Shown here in pieces: positions 25,850-38,042 of a stretch of 64,000 nucleotides of DNA. Positions within the stretch are counted from its first letter, which is position 1. Each line of letters opens with the position of its first letter. The DNA lies in assembly GCA_003987775.1 (NCBI GenBank), contig RXJD01000031.1:17380-81379 (forward strand), in the 5' to 3' direction. The notes under the pieces are model-generated. The model was given only the letters and a program-made list of their open reading frames with translations, had not been told where the DNA came from and did no database searches. Both the position numbers and the translations under genes were made by a program. Origin of the DNA: Mycobacterium sp. Lineage in GTDB: Bacteria > Actinomycetota > Actinomycetes > Mycobacteriales > Mycobacteriaceae.

Positions 25850-28675
25850 GTGTCCGACCATTTCACGTTCGCAGACCGCCACATCGGCCTGGACAGCTCG
25901 GCCGTCCGGAAAATGCTTGACGTCATCGGCGTCGACTCGCTGGACGAACTGGCCGCCAAAGCGGTGCCCAGCGGCATCTTGGACCAGCTGACCGACACCG
26001 GACTCGCCCCGGGCCTGGACGCACTGCCGCCGGCCGCCAGCGAGGCCGAGGCGCTGGCCGAACTGCGGGCGCTGGCAGACAGCAACACCGTCGCGGTGTC
26101 GATGATCGGGCAGGGGTACTACGACACCCTCACCCCGCCGGTATTGCTGCGCAACATCATGGAGAACCCGGCCTGGTACACCGCCTATACGCCGTACCAA
26201 CCCGAGATCAGCCAGGGCCGGCTGGAAGCGCTGCTGAATTTCCAGACGATGGTCACCGACCTGACTGGCCTGGAGATCGCCAACGCCTCGATGCTCGACG
26301 AGGGCACCGCGGCCGCCGAGGCCATGACGCTGATGCATCGTGCCTGCCGCGGTCCGGCGAACCGGCTGGCGGTCGACTCCGACGTGTTCGCCCAGACCGC
26401 GGCGATCCTGGCCACCCGGGCCACGCCGCTCGGGATCGAGATCGTCACCGCCGACCTCCGTGCGGGCCTGCCCGACGGTGACTTCTTCGGCGTCATCACC
26501 CAGCTGCCGGGGGCCAGCGGACGGATCACGGACTGGAGCGCGCTGGTGCGCGAAGCGCACGACCGCGGGGCGTTGGTGGCGATCGGCGCCGACCTGCTCG
26601 CCCTGACGTTGCTGACGCCGCCCGGTGAAATCGGCGCCGACGTCGCCTTCGGCACCACCCAACGGTTCGGCGTGCCAATGGGATTCGGCGGCCCGCACGC
26701 CGGCTACCTGGCGGTGCACACCAAGCACGCCCGGCAGTTGCCGGGGCGCCTCGTCGGGGTCTCGAAGGACGCGGACGGCAGCGACGCATACCGGCTGGCA
26801 CTGCAGACCCGCGAACAACACATCCGCCGGGACAAAGCCACCAGCAACATCTGTACCGCGCAGGTGCTGCTGGCGGTGATGGCCGCCATGTACGCGAGCT
26901 ATCACGGTGCCGACGGCCTGACCGCCATCGCGCGCCGGGTGCACTCCCAGGCCGAGACCATCGCCGGCGCCCTGGGCGAGGCGCTGGTGCACGACACCTT
27001 CTTCGACACCGTGCTGGCGCACGTCCCCGGCCGCGCCGACGAGGTGGTGGCTGCGGCCAAAGCCGGCGGGATCAACCTGTGCCGCGTGGACGCCGACCAC
27101 GTGTCGGTGGCGTGCGACGAAGCCACCACCGACGCCCATGTCGCCGCGGTGCTGGACGCGTTCGGGGTGTCGGCCGGCCAGCCCCATCGATCCGAAATCG
27201 CCACGCGCACATCGGAATTCCTCACGCACCCGGCGTTTCGCCAATACCGCACCGAGACCTCGATGATGCGTTATCTACGCACCCTGGCGGACAAGGACAT
27301 CGCCCTGGACCGCAGCATGATTCCGCTCGGTTCCTGCACGATGAAGCTCAACGCGGCCGCAGAGATGGAGTCGATCACCTGGCCGGAGTTCGGCCGCCTG
27401 CACCCGTTCGCGCCCGCCTCGGACGCCCCGGGCATGCGCCGGTTGATCGCCGACCTGGAGAACTGGCTGGTCGCCATCACCGGTTATGACGCCGTCTCGC
27501 TGCAGCCCAACGCGGGCTCGCAGGGAGAGTACGCGGGGCTGCTGGCCATTCACGACTACCACGCCAGCCGCGGCGAACCGCACCGCGACATCTGCCTCAT
27601 CCCCTCCAGCGCGCACGGCACCAACGCGGCCTCGGCCGCTTTGGCGGGCATGCGGGTGGTGGTCGTGGGCTGCCACGAGAACGGCGACGTCGATCTCGAC
27701 GATCTGCGCGCCAAGGTCAGCGAACACGCGGACCGGCTGTCGGCGCTGATGATCACCTACCCCTCCACCCACGGTGTCTACGAGCACGACATCGCCGACA
27801 TCTGCGCGGCCGTGCACGACGCCGGCGGCCAGGTGTACGTCGACGGGGCCAACCTCAACGCGCTGGTCGGCCTGGCCCGGCCGGGCAAATTCGGCGGCGA
27901 CGTCAGCCATCTGAACCTGCACAAAACGTTCTGCATCCCGCACGGCGGCGGCGGTCCCGGCGTCGGCCCGGTGGCGGTGCGTGCGCACCTGGCGGAGTTC
28001 CTGCCCGGCCACCCGCACGCACCCGAGTTGCCGCAGGGACACCCGGTGTCCGCCGCACCCTACGGGTCGGCGTCGATTCTGCCGATCAGCTGGGCGTACA
28101 TCCGGATGATGGGCGGAGACGGGCTGCGGGCAGCCTCGCTGACCGCGATCGCCTCGGCGAACTACATCGCCCGTCGCCTCGACGAGTACTTCCCGGTGCT
28201 CTACACCGGCGAGAACGGCATGGTCGCCCACGAGTGCATCCTGGACCTGCGTGGCATCACCAAGGCAACCGGCGTGACGGTCGACGATGTGGCAAAGCGG
28301 TTGGCGGACTACGGCTTCCACGCGCCCACCATGAGCTTCCCGGTAGCCGGGACGCTTATGGTAGAGCCGACCGAGAGCGAGAGCCTGGCCGAGGTGGACG
28401 CGTTCTGCGAGGCGATGATCGGCATCCGCGCCGAGATCGACCGCGTCGGGTCCGGACAGTGGCCGGTGGACGACAACCCGCTGCGCGGCGCCCCGCACAC
28501 CGCCGAGTGCCTGGTGGCATCCGAGTGGAACCATCCCTACACGCGCGAAGAAGCCGCATACCCGTTGGGCAAGGCGTTCCGGCCGAAGGTCTGGCCGCCG
28601 GTACGGCGCATCGACGGCGCTTACGGCGACCGCAATCTGGTCTGCTCGTGCCCGCCTGTCGAGGCCTTCGCCTAG
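25850..28675 (+). CDS. gcvB: Glycine dehydrogenase (decarboxylating), P protein
   Basis: The 941-residue fused P protein, which decarboxylates glycine and passes the aminomethyl group to the lipoyl arm of GcvH. The PLP-binding Lys is in [18 protein letters not shown], near residue 694. The N-terminal half is the degenerate subunit fused to the catalytic half, as in other actinobacteria. GTG 25850 follows CAGGAGAG and gives the standard length. It lies directly behind a tandem glycine riboswitch, so expression should respond to glycine. Confidence 0.97.
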   Translation: MSDHFTFADRHIGLDSSAVRKMLDVIGVDSLDELAAKAVPSGILDQLTDTGLAPGLDALPPAASEAEALAELRALADSNTVAVSMIGQGYYDTLTPPVLLRNIMENPAWYTAYTPYQPEISQGRLEALLNFQTMVTDLTGLEIANASMLDEGTAAAEAMTLMHRACRGPANRLAVDSDVFAQTAAILATRATPLGIEIVTADLRAGLPDGDFFGVITQLPGASGRITDWSALVREAHDRGALVAIGADLLALTLLTPPGEIGADVAFGTTQRFGVPMGFGGPHAGYLAVHTKHARQLPGRLVGVSKDADGSDAYRLALQTREQHIRRDKATSNICTAQVLLAVMAAMYASYHGADGLTAIARRVHSQAETIAGALGEALVHDTFFDTVLAHVPGRADEVVAAAKAGGINLCRVDADHVSVACDEATTDAHVAAVLDAFGVSAGQPHRSEIATRTSEFLTHPAFRQYRTETSMMRYLRTLADKDIALDRSMIPLGSCTMKLNAAAEMESITWPEFGRLHPFAPASDAPGMRRLIADLENWLVAITGYDAVSLQPNAGSQGEYAGLLAIHDYHASRGEPHRDICLIPSSAHGTNAASAALAGMRVVVVGCHENGDVDLDDLRAKVSEHADRLSALMITYPSTHGVYEHDIADICAAVHDAGGQVYVDGANLNALVGLARPGKFGGDVSHLNLHKTFCIPHGGGGPGVGPVAVRAHLAEFLPGHPHAPELPQGHPVSAAPYGSASILPISWAYIRMMGGDGLRAASLTAIASANYIARRLDEYFPVLYTGENGMVAHECILDLRGITKATGVTVDDVAKRLADYGFHAPTMSFPVAGTLMVEPTESESLAEVDAFCEAMIGIRAEIDRVGSGQWPVDDNPLRGAPHTAECLVASEWNHPYTREEAAYPLGKAFRPKVWPPVRRIDGAYGDRNLVCSCPPVEAFA

Positions 28676-28682
28676 ATACGCG

Positions 28683-29537
28683 TCAGCCGAAGCGGTCCAC
28701 GATGGCCGCGGCCATCTCCTCGGGCGCATCCTCCTGGATGAAGTGCTTCGCGGCCGGTAACTCGACCAGCACATGGTCGGGGAACGCCGCGCGCATATGC
28801 GGCAGCGACGGTCCGGGCCGGAACGCGAAATCCTTCATGCCCCACACGAACAGGGCCGGTTTGGCACCGAGCTTGGCCGGCACTTCCCGGCCGAGTCGCT
28901 CCAAGAGGGGATGGGCGGCCAGAATCTGCTTCGGCATCTCCGCGACGCCTCTGCGCGCCGCGGCGTCGGGTTGCACCGCCCGGTAGTGCTCCATCACCGA
29001 CGGGCTGAGCCGCCGCGAGGTTCCCACCGGAATCATCTGTTCGACAAAGAAATTGCGGTGCAGGATCGCCCACTGCATGGGCGGGCTGGACATCACCCGG
29101 CTGAAGATCTTGGTGGTCAGCACATCCGTCGGCCAGAACCAGGTGTTGCCCAACACGACTCCGCGGATCCGGTCGGCACGCTCGACCGCCACGGCCATGC
29201 TGACCGGACCTCCCCAGTCCTGCCCCACGGTCACAAATCCGTCGAGCCCCAGGTGGTCGACGAATTCACCGACGACCCCGGCGTGCTCGTCGACTTTGTA
29301 TCCGAAGCCCGGCGGCCGCTCGGACAGGCCGAAGCCGAGGTAATCCGGTGCGATGCAACGGAATCGATCGCGTAGCGCCACGATGATGTCGCGATAAAGA
29401 AAACTCCAGGTGGGGTTGCCATGGCAGAACAGGATGGGCGGCCCGGCTCCCTCGTCGATGTAGTGGACCCGGCCGCGCGAGCTGTCGAACCAGCGCGACG
29501 TGAAGGGGTACAGGGCAGGATCCGGGGTGAAGTCCAT
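28683..29537 (-). CDS. Haloalkane dehalogenase (DmbC-like, Rv1833c)
   Basis: The 284-residue alpha/beta hydrolase has HGNPTWSFLYR (oxyanion and halide-site region, residues 40-50). The nucleophile motif is GQDWGG with Asp107 and Trp108, as in haloalkane dehalogenases rather than Ser esterases. The catalytic His is likely in AAKHFIQED near the C-terminus. Rv1833c/DmbC was characterised as a weakly active dehalogenase of subfamily III, so the real substrate may be something else. It is convergent with gcvB and lies 10 bases downstream of the VWA-like gene. H37Rv lipZ and Rv1835c, which I recall next to it, are absent. Confidence 0.92.
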   Translation of the reverse strand: MDFTPDPALYPFTSRWFDSSRGRVHYIDEGAGPPILFCHGNPTWSFLYRDIIVALRDRFRCIAPDYLGFGLSERPPGFGYKVDEHAGVVGEFVDHLGLDGFVTVGQDWGGPVSMAVAVERADRIRGVVLGNTWFWPTDVLTTKIFSRVMSSPPMQWAILHRNFFVEQMIPVGTSRRLSPSVMEHYRAVQPDAAARRGVAEMPKQILAAHPLLERLGREVPAKLGAKPALFVWGMKDFAFRPGPSLPHMRAAFPDHVLVELPAAKHFIQEDAPEEMAAAIVDRFG

Positions 29538-29547
29538 CCGGGTCGCC

Positions 29548-31665
29548 TCAGCTCAAGAAGTTGTTGACGGCAGTGCCCAGGTCCGGTCCGGCCGAGGTCG
29601 GCAGGTTCTGGTAGTTGCCGCCGCTGAGCCGGGCGACCGCCTCCCAGGTGGCGCGGTCCGGATCCGCACCGAAGTCGATCACGTTGACGGCGACGGGCCT
29701 GGCCGGGTCTGCGCTGTTCTTGATGAAATCCTGCAATCCGGGACCGTCGAGGCTCTGGTCGGTGTGCGGGCCCGCGGTGATCACCAGAATCGAATTCTGT
29801 TGGCCCGCACGGTAATTCGCCAACATCTCCTGGTAGATCATGCGCAGCGTGGTGAACGACACGGCTCCGCCGCCGGACGAATACTGTTTGTCCAGCGCGG
29901 CCGCCAGCGCCGTCGAGCGGGGCTGACCGTTGACCTGATCGGCCAGCGGCCCGGCCGGCACTTCGGCGCGTCCTTCATGCCCGTCGAACGTCCACAATCC
30001 GATGACCGCGCTGGGCGGCAGCGCCTTGATCCGGCTGTCGAGGGCCGCGATCACATTCGCCAGCCGGGTCTTGCCGCCGCCGTCGTCGTTCGGCAGCGAC
30101 TGGTCGAGCATGATCGTGGCGGCGACCCCGGTCGACGGGGTCGCCATGGTGTCGGCCAGGGTGGCGCGCAGGGCGTCGTCTCCCACCGAAAGGGTGGAGG
30201 GCAGCGCCGCGAAACTGGTCACCGGGCTGCTCGGCGGTGCGACACCGTTGACCCGGAAACCGGCCTTGGCCAGCTTCGCGAGTTGCTCGGGGGTGTGCAT
30301 GTACCGCGCGAAGGCGCTGGCGGCAGTGGTCTGTTCCTGCTTCAGCCAGGAGCCGCTGAGCAACACGGTCGGATAGTCGGCCACCGGGACCGCCCCGGGC
30401 GGAGTCCAGGATCCCAACTTGCTCTTGGCATCCTGCAGCGATTGGCCGCGCGCGAACAGCTGCTGCTCGGTGGTGATGACGGCATGCACCGGAGCGGCCG
30501 CCACCTCCTCGGCCTTGGTACCCGGCTTGAGTAGGGCGTTCATCGCCTCGTTGAGGGAATCGTCGGGCAGTTTGGGTTGCCCACCCACCAGCGTGCGCAC
30601 AGCGGCGCTACCGGATGTCGGCGGCGCGCCGGGAGGTGCCGACGCCGCGGCGATGGCTTCTCCCGCCAGGAACGACGCGTCACCGTTGCCGCCGACCGGC
30701 AGGGCCAGCCGCAGCGATCCCCAGTTGCCCATGGACGTCGGGTTCGATTGCAGGCCAGGCAGAGCCGCCCAGTTCTGTTTGGACAGGGGCTGGCTGAACT
30801 CGGGCCGGATCGCCAGCAGCACCGGCGAGGTCACCAGCGAGCGACTGTCGCTGATGATCTTCTGCCCCGCCGCACCGGACAGCCGGGCCGCCGAGACGGA
30901 ACTACCGGGAATCCACAGGCCGGGCTGGCTACCCAGCTCGGCCGGCCACTTGCCGATGAAGCCGCTGATGACGGCGTCGGAGTTGGCCGATTTGACCGTG
31001 ACGTCGACGCAGCGATCGCCGATGGGTCCCGCTTGCTTGTTGTAGCCGTCGGCGAGCTCTTTCACCTGGTCGGCGATCGAGGGGTCGGCCAGGACGGCGA
31101 CGGCATCTTTGCCTCCTACGCAGTTCGCGGCGGCCGTGTGCGAACGGTGCGACAACGCGTCTCCGAAGAACTGCCACAGGATCACCCCGGCAACCACGAC
31201 GACGACGGTGACCAGCGCGACGATGACACCGATGCTGACACCGCGCCGGCCGCCGGCACTGCGGTGCCCGCCCTGCCAGTCCCGCAGTCCGCGGTGGCTG
31301 GCCCGGAACAGCGGCGGCGGGGGAGTTGCCGCCGGCGGCTCCTCGGCCGCCGGTTCCTGCGCAGCCGGCGGTTCGGCGCCGCCCGGGCGGTACCCGAATT
31401 CGGGGTAGTCGTCGGCAGCGGATTCCGCGTATTCGTCCTCGAACCGGCCCACACCCCAGGTGCCGGCGGGCGGTTCGGTGGCAGGTGGCTCGTCGGACGG
31501 GCGTCCCTCCGCGAAGGGACCGGGCTCGTCATACTGACCGGGCTGGTCAAACCGCTCGGGTTCGTCGAACTGCTCCGGTTCGTTGAACTGCTCCGGTTCG
31601 TCGAACCGCTCGGGCTCGCGATCGGGTAGGGAATCCCCGGAGTCGGGCTTGCTGTGCCTACCCAT
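29548..31665 (-). CDS. Membrane-anchored protein with a VWA-like C-terminal domain (Rv1836c-like)
   Basis: A 705-residue protein in three parts. The acidic N-terminus (residues ~1-120) has repeats of the type EPEQFDEPERFDQP. One membrane helix lies near residues 148-170 (GVIVALVTVVVVVAGVILW). The large extracytoplasmic region has a solute-binding-protein-like middle and a von Willebrand A-like end. The metal-site motif is degenerate, with DQSLP instead of DxSxS, so cation binding is doubtful. It matches Rv1836c, of unknown function. It lies upstream of and may be co-transcribed with the dehalogenase gene. Confidence 0.85.
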   Translation of the reverse strand: MGRHSKPDSGDSLPDREPERFDEPEQFNEPEQFDEPERFDQPGQYDEPGPFAEGRPSDEPPATEPPAGTWGVGRFEDEYAESAADDYPEFGYRPGGAEPPAAQEPAAEEPPAATPPPPLFRASHRGLRDWQGGHRSAGGRRGVSIGVIVALVTVVVVVAGVILWQFFGDALSHRSHTAAANCVGGKDAVAVLADPSIADQVKELADGYNKQAGPIGDRCVDVTVKSANSDAVISGFIGKWPAELGSQPGLWIPGSSVSAARLSGAAGQKIISDSRSLVTSPVLLAIRPEFSQPLSKQNWAALPGLQSNPTSMGNWGSLRLALPVGGNGDASFLAGEAIAAASAPPGAPPTSGSAAVRTLVGGQPKLPDDSLNEAMNALLKPGTKAEEVAAAPVHAVITTEQQLFARGQSLQDAKSKLGSWTPPGAVPVADYPTVLLSGSWLKQEQTTAASAFARYMHTPEQLAKLAKAGFRVNGVAPPSSPVTSFAALPSTLSVGDDALRATLADTMATPSTGVAATIMLDQSLPNDDGGGKTRLANVIAALDSRIKALPPSAVIGLWTFDGHEGRAEVPAGPLADQVNGQPRSTALAAALDKQYSSGGGAVSFTTLRMIYQEMLANYRAGQQNSILVITAGPHTDQSLDGPGLQDFIKNSADPARPVAVNVIDFGADPDRATWEAVARLSGGNYQNLPTSAGPDLGTAVNNFLS

Positions 31666-31724
31666 GCCGGTGTCTGCGTCCTTTCCCTGGAATCGTGTGC
31701 AGGTTGCCGCCCGTCAGGGGCACA

Positions 31725-33911
31725 TCACGCACCCGCGCGAGCCTTGAACTCCCGACGACGCCGGTGCAGGATCGGCTCGGTGTAGCCGTTGGGCTGCTGG
31801 CCACCGGACAGGATCAGTTCCTGGGCAGCCAGGAAGGCGATGCTGTCGTCGAAGTTCGGTGCCATCGGCCGGTAGGCCCGGTCGCCCTCGTTCTGCTTGT
31901 CGACGAGCGGCGCCATCCGCTCCAGGCTGGCCCGCACGTCCTCGCTGGTGATCACCCCGTGGCGCAGCCAGTTGGCCAGCAGCTGACTCGAGATGCGCAG
32001 GGTGGCGCGGTCTTCCATCAGCGCGACGTTATGGATGTCGGGCACCTTCGAACAACCGACGCCCTGTTCCACCCAGCGCACCACGTAGCCCAGGATCGAC
32101 TGACAGTTGTTGTCGACCTCCTCGCGAATCTCCTCCGGCGCCCAGGCCAGCTCCTTGGCCAGCGGAATGGTCAGCAACTCGTCCAGGGTGGTCCGCTTCT
32201 TGCCCGCGAGTTCGTCCTGGACTGCCGAGACGTCCACCTGGTGGTAGTGCATCGCGTGCAGCGTCGCCGCGGTGGGCGAAGGCACCCAGGCGGTGGTGGC
32301 GCCGGCCTTGGGCTGACCGATCTTCTGCTCGACCATGTCGGCCATCAACTCGGTCATGGCCCACATGCCCTTGCCGATCTGAGCCTTGCCCTTGAAGCCG
32401 GCGGCCAGACCGGTGTCGACATTGGCGTCCTCGTAGGCCTTGATCCAGGTGCTGTTCTTCATCGCGCCCTTACGGATCATCGGGCCGGCTTCCATCGAGG
32501 TGTGGATCTCGTCGCCGGTGCGGTCCAGGAATCCGGTGTTGATGAAGACAACGCGGTCGGCGGCGGCCTTGATGCAGGCCTTGAGGTTGACGGTGGTCCG
32601 CCGCTCCTCGTCCATGATGCCGACCTTGAGGGTGGCCTGCGGCAATCCGAGCACGTCCTCGACGCGGCTGAACAGCTCGCAGGTGAACGCCACTTCTTCG
32701 GGACCGTGCATCTTCGGCTTCACGATGTACACCGAACCCGTGCGGCTGTTCTGCAGCGGTCCGTTGTCGTCACCGGTGCGCAGACCGTGGATCGCGATCA
32801 GCCCGGTGAACAGCGCGTCCTGGATGCCCTCCGGAACCTCGTTCCCGTCGGCGTCGACGATGGCGTCGTTGGTCATCAGATGACCCACGTTGCGCACGAA
32901 CAGCAGGCTGCGACCGGGCAGTGTCAGCTCCCCGCCGTCGGGCGTGGCGTAGGTACGGTCCGGGTTGAGCACACGGGTGAAGGTCTTGCCGTCCTTGCTG
33001 ACCTCTTCAGACAGGTCGCCGCGGTTCAGGCCGAGCCAGTTGCGGTAGCCGAGCACCTTGTCATCGGCGTCGACGGCGGTCACCGAGTCCTCGAAGTCCA
33101 TGATCGTGGTGATCGCAGACTCCAGGATCACGTCCTTGATGCCTGCGGCGTCGGTCTGGCCGATCGGCGACTGCGGGTCGATCAGGATCTCGATGTGCAG
33201 GCCGTTGTTGACCAACAGCACCGACCAGCTCGGCGAGCCCAGCTCACCGGAGTACCCGAGGAACTTCTCCGGGCTGGCCAGGCCGGTGGACTCGCCGCCG
33301 AGGGCGACCTGCAACTGGCCATCCTCGATGCTCAGGCCGGTGGCGTCGGCCCACGAGCCCGAGGCCAGCGGCACAGCGCCGTCGAGGAATTTGCGGGCGT
33401 AGGCGATGACCTTGTCGCCGCGCACCTTGTTGTAGCCCGAGCCCTTCTCGGCTCCGTCGTCCTCCGAAATGACGTCGGTGCCGTACAGCGCGTCATACAG
33501 CGAGCCCCACCGCGCATTGGCCGCGTTGAGCGCGAAGCGCGCGTTGAGCACCGGCACCACCAGCTGCGGACCGGCCGTGGTGGTGATCTCGTCGTCGACG
33601 CCGGAGGTGGTGATGGTGAAGTCGTCCGGTTCCGGCTGCAGGTAGCCGATCTCGGTGAGGAACTGCCGGTAGGCGTCCTGGTCGACCGGCGCGATCACCC
33701 GCTGCTTGTGCCACCTGTCGATCTGGGCCTGCAGCTCGTCGCGAGTCGCCAGCAGTTCCTGGTTGCGGGGGGTGAGGTCGGTGACGACTTTGTCGACACC
33801 CGCCCAGAAGCTGTCCGGGTCGATACCGGTGCCGGGCAGCGCCTCGTTGTTCACGAAGTCATAGAGCACCCGAGCCACGCGCAAGTTGCCTTCGGTCACC
33901 CGATCGGTCAT
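31725..33911 (-). CDS. glcB: Malate synthase G
   Basis: A 728-residue malate synthase G, which condenses glyoxylate and acetyl-CoA to malate in the glyoxylate shunt. The catalytic base Asp is in [10 protein letters not shown] in the C-terminal half. The glyoxylate/Mg acidic residues lie in IMDFEDSV and MHGPEEVAF. It is the Rv1837c orthologue. The C-terminus is shorter than the 741-residue M. tuberculosis protein and stops just after REFKARA. The start at 33911 follows GGAGGAGAAC. The 273 bases upstream hold no recognisable gene; Rv1838c-Rv1840c of H37Rv, as I recall them, are missing here. Confidence 0.97.
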   Translation of the reverse strand: MTDRVTEGNLRVARVLYDFVNNEALPGTGIDPDSFWAGVDKVVTDLTPRNQELLATRDELQAQIDRWHKQRVIAPVDQDAYRQFLTEIGYLQPEPDDFTITTSGVDDEITTTAGPQLVVPVLNARFALNAANARWGSLYDALYGTDVISEDDGAEKGSGYNKVRGDKVIAYARKFLDGAVPLASGSWADATGLSIEDGQLQVALGGESTGLASPEKFLGYSGELGSPSWSVLLVNNGLHIEILIDPQSPIGQTDAAGIKDVILESAITTIMDFEDSVTAVDADDKVLGYRNWLGLNRGDLSEEVSKDGKTFTRVLNPDRTYATPDGGELTLPGRSLLFVRNVGHLMTNDAIVDADGNEVPEGIQDALFTGLIAIHGLRTGDDNGPLQNSRTGSVYIVKPKMHGPEEVAFTCELFSRVEDVLGLPQATLKVGIMDEERRTTVNLKACIKAAADRVVFINTGFLDRTGDEIHTSMEAGPMIRKGAMKNSTWIKAYEDANVDTGLAAGFKGKAQIGKGMWAMTELMADMVEQKIGQPKAGATTAWVPSPTAATLHAMHYHQVDVSAVQDELAGKKRTTLDELLTIPLAKELAWAPEEIREEVDNNCQSILGYVVRWVEQGVGCSKVPDIHNVALMEDRATLRISSQLLANWLRHGVITSEDVRASLERMAPLVDKQNEGDRAYRPMAPNFDDSIAFLAAQELILSGGQQPNGYTEPILHRRRREFKARAGA

Positions 33912-34184
33912 TGTTCTCCTCCGTAATGGCCTTACCGGCCCCTCACCAACCTCGCCGAACCACGTCCAAACCGGCCGACTAGCTACCCTCAGACTACCGA
34001 TGGGTAGCTCGACGAGCCTAGCCCGGCCGACCCTCAATGCCAGGTCACGGCGCGCTGACTGCTTCGCCCGCAGCAACGCGGCGGGCCATGTGAATCGCTT
34101 TCTGGCAACGCGGACACAGGGGATTTCGTTCCCTGCAGCACTTGTCTGGTACCCGCGGCCGCTCAGATCATACGGGCTTGTCGA

Positions 34185-35237
34185 TCACTCCCGGGGCGCG
34201 CGGTCGCGCATGCTGCCGACGAGGTCCTCCACCAGATCCTCCAGCGCCACCAGCGCGACCACCTCACCGTCATCGGCTGTCACCAGCGCGAGGTGGCTGT
34301 TGCTGCGGCGCATCCGCGACAGCGCCTCCGGCAACCCCAGCGCCTGCGGAATCGTCGGCAGCGGACGCACCAGCGCCTGGCCGATCACCGTGTGCGGATT
34401 GTCACCCAGGGCGAGCACATCCTTGATGTGCAGATAGCCGATGTAGTTGCCGGCAGCGTCGACCACCGGAAAACGGGAGTAGCCCGTTTGAGCCAGAGCC
34501 TGCTCGACGGCGCCGATGGTGGGTCCGGTGCCGGCCGCGGCAACCGGGACCGCGTGCACTCGCGCCAGTGGAACCGCGACGTCTCCGACCACCCGGGTAC
34601 GTACCCGCAGTGCGCGGGTCAACCGGACGTGCTCCTCCTTGTCGAGCAGACCTTCCGACAGCGACTCGGCAATGAGCTCCGACAGCTCCGCGGTGGACAC
34701 CGTGATGTCGAGTTCCTCTTTGGGTTGCACGCCCAGCAGCCGCAGGATCCCGTTCGCGCATTTGTTGTAGAAGACGATGACCGGCCGCGCGGCGCGCACG
34801 TAGGGCAGGTAAGCCGGGACCAGCAACATCGCGGTGCGTTCCGGACCGGCCAGCGCGATGTTCTTGGGCACCATCTCGCCCAGCAGCACGTGCAGCGTCA
34901 CCACCAGGCCCAACGCCAGAATGAAAGCCAGCGTGTGCACCAGGGCGGGATGCACGCCGGTCAGCTCGAACGCCGACCGCAATAACGAGGCGACCGCAGG
35001 TTCGGCGATCCGCCCGAGCAGCAGCGAAGCCACCGTGACGCCGAGTTGAGCACCGGCCAGCATCGCAGGCAGCTGCTCGCCGGCGCGGATGACGGTGACC
35101 GCACTCGCCCTGCCCTGCTCGGCCAGTGCCTCCAACCGGTCCCGGCGGGCGGAGATCATGGCGAATTCCGCGCCGACGAAAAAGGCGTTGAGCGCGATCA
35201 GCAGGATCGCCAGCAGCACCGCCACGATCGAGTTCAT
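34185..35237 (-). CDS. CNNM-type membrane protein with CBS pair (Rv1841c-like)
   Basis: A 350-residue protein with an N-terminal DUF21/CNNM membrane domain of about four helices ([30 protein letters not shown]). A CBS-domain pair follows ([19 protein letters not shown] and [26 protein letters not shown]). The C-terminal CorC/HlyC domain present in its neighbour is missing. CNNM proteins are tied to magnesium or divalent-cation transport. The ATG overlaps the previous stop by 4 bases, so the two likely work as a pair. Confidence 0.9.
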   Translation of the reverse strand: MNSIVAVLLAILLIALNAFFVGAEFAMISARRDRLEALAEQGRASAVTVIRAGEQLPAMLAGAQLGVTVASLLLGRIAEPAVASLLRSAFELTGVHPALVHTLAFILALGLVVTLHVLLGEMVPKNIALAGPERTAMLLVPAYLPYVRAARPVIVFYNKCANGILRLLGVQPKEELDITVSTAELSELIAESLSEGLLDKEEHVRLTRALRVRTRVVGDVAVPLARVHAVPVAAAGTGPTIGAVEQALAQTGYSRFPVVDAAGNYIGYLHIKDVLALGDNPHTVIGQALVRPLPTIPQALGLPEALSRMRRSNSHLALVTADDGEVVALVALEDLVEDLVGSMRDRAPRE

Positions 35238-36589
35238 CGCTCGTCCCCATTCGACCGGGGCAGTTCCTTGAGTTCCAGCAGGTCCAGCCGACGACCGTCC
35301 AGCCGGACCACCTTGGCCTGCCAGCGCATCGTTTCATCGGGCAGCCCGTCCCGGTTCAGGGCGGGAATCTCGACCGTCTCGCCGGCCACCGGCATGTGCC
35401 CGAGCTCGCGCAGCACCAGGCCGCCGATCGTCTCATACGGGCCTTCCGGAGCCCGGTAGCCGATCGCGGTCTGCACTTCGTCGATGCGCAGCAAACCCGA
35501 CACCCGCCACCCGCTGCCGTAGGCCACCACGTCCGGCGTCGCGTCGTCGTGCTCATCGCGCACGTCACCGACGATCTCCTCGATCAGGTCCTCGACCGTC
35601 ACCATGCCCGCGGTGCCGCCGTACTCGTCGACCACCATCGCGGTCTGCAACGAGTTGGCGCGGATCTGGGCCATCACCGCGTCGCCGTCCAGCGTGGAGG
35701 GCACCACGGCGACCGGTTTGGCCACCGTCCGCAGCAGGGTGCGCGCCCGTTGCGCCGCCGGCACCTGGAAGGCCTGCTTGACGTGCACGATGCCGACGGT
35801 CTCGTCCAGGTCACCCTGCACGACCGGGAAACGGGAGAAACCGGTGGCGGCGACCGCGGCAACCAGATCGACGACGGTGTCGTCGGTCTGCAGGGCGACG
35901 ATCTTGGACCGCGGGGTCATCAGCTCCTCGGCGGTTCGGGTGCCGAACTGCAGTGAGCGGTGCATCAGCGACGCGGTCATGTCGTCCAGCGAGCCGCGCC
36001 GTGCCGAGGTCCGTACCAGCGAGACCAGTTCCTGGGGCGTGCGCGCCGAGCGCAGCTCCTCGGCCGGTTCGATACCCAGCCGCCGCACCAGCCAGTTCGC
36101 CGCCCCGTTGGTCATCCGGATCGCCGGAGTGAACAGCACCGAGAACAGCCATTGCGGCAACACGACGGCGCGAGCGGTCCGCAACGGACGCGCGACGCCC
36201 AGGTATTTGGGCACCAGTTCGCCGAACACCATCGACACCGACGTCACGACCACCAGCGCCAGCACGGTGGTGATGGTGTCGGCCAGTTTGTCCGAGACCC
36301 CGATCGCGTCCAGCCACGGATGAGGCAGCGCGGCGACCAGCGGCTCGGTCAGATAACCGGTGGCCAGCGTCGTGATGGAAATGCCCAGCTGTGCACCCGA
36401 GAGCTGGAACGACAACCTGCGGTGGGCCCGTCGGATCAACCGGTCCCGGCCGCCCCCGCTGCGCGCGTTGGCTTCCACGGTGCTGCGGTCCAGCGCGGTC
36501 AGCGAGAACTCAGACGCGACGAAGACCGCGGTGCCGAACGTCAGTGCCAGAATGGCCAGCACGCTCAGCACGGTGCCGGAATGGTTCAT
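35234..36589 (-). CDS. CNNM/CorC family membrane protein (Rv1842c-like)
   Basis: The 451-residue protein has a DUF21 membrane domain ([30 protein letters not shown]) and a CBS pair ([40 protein letters not shown]). A C-terminal CorC/HlyC domain ([13 protein letters not shown] and GETVEIPAL) completes the protein. It is complete for the family and likely the functional partner of the shorter downstream protein. ATG 36589 is chosen, a few bases after the guaB1 stop, with GAAGGG overlapping that stop. Confidence 0.9.
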   Translation of the reverse strand: MNHSGTVLSVLAILALTFGTAVFVASEFSLTALDRSTVEANARSGGGRDRLIRRAHRRLSFQLSGAQLGISITTLATGYLTEPLVAALPHPWLDAIGVSDKLADTITTVLALVVVTSVSMVFGELVPKYLGVARPLRTARAVVLPQWLFSVLFTPAIRMTNGAANWLVRRLGIEPAEELRSARTPQELVSLVRTSARRGSLDDMTASLMHRSLQFGTRTAEELMTPRSKIVALQTDDTVVDLVAAVAATGFSRFPVVQGDLDETVGIVHVKQAFQVPAAQRARTLLRTVAKPVAVVPSTLDGDAVMAQIRANSLQTAMVVDEYGGTAGMVTVEDLIEEIVGDVRDEHDDATPDVVAYGSGWRVSGLLRIDEVQTAIGYRAPEGPYETIGGLVLRELGHMPVAGETVEIPALNRDGLPDETMRWQAKVVRLDGRRLDLLELKELPRSNGDER

Positions 36590-36596
36590 CAGCCCT

Positions 36597-38042
<1,446 letters not shown>

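Noticed and set aside
27275-28774. 499-residue minus-strand frame opposite gcvB
   Set aside because: Antisense shadow without a ribosome site or domain.
31695-33926. 743-residue plus-strand frame opposite glcB
   Set aside because: Antisense shadow; glcB on the other strand is full length and conserved.
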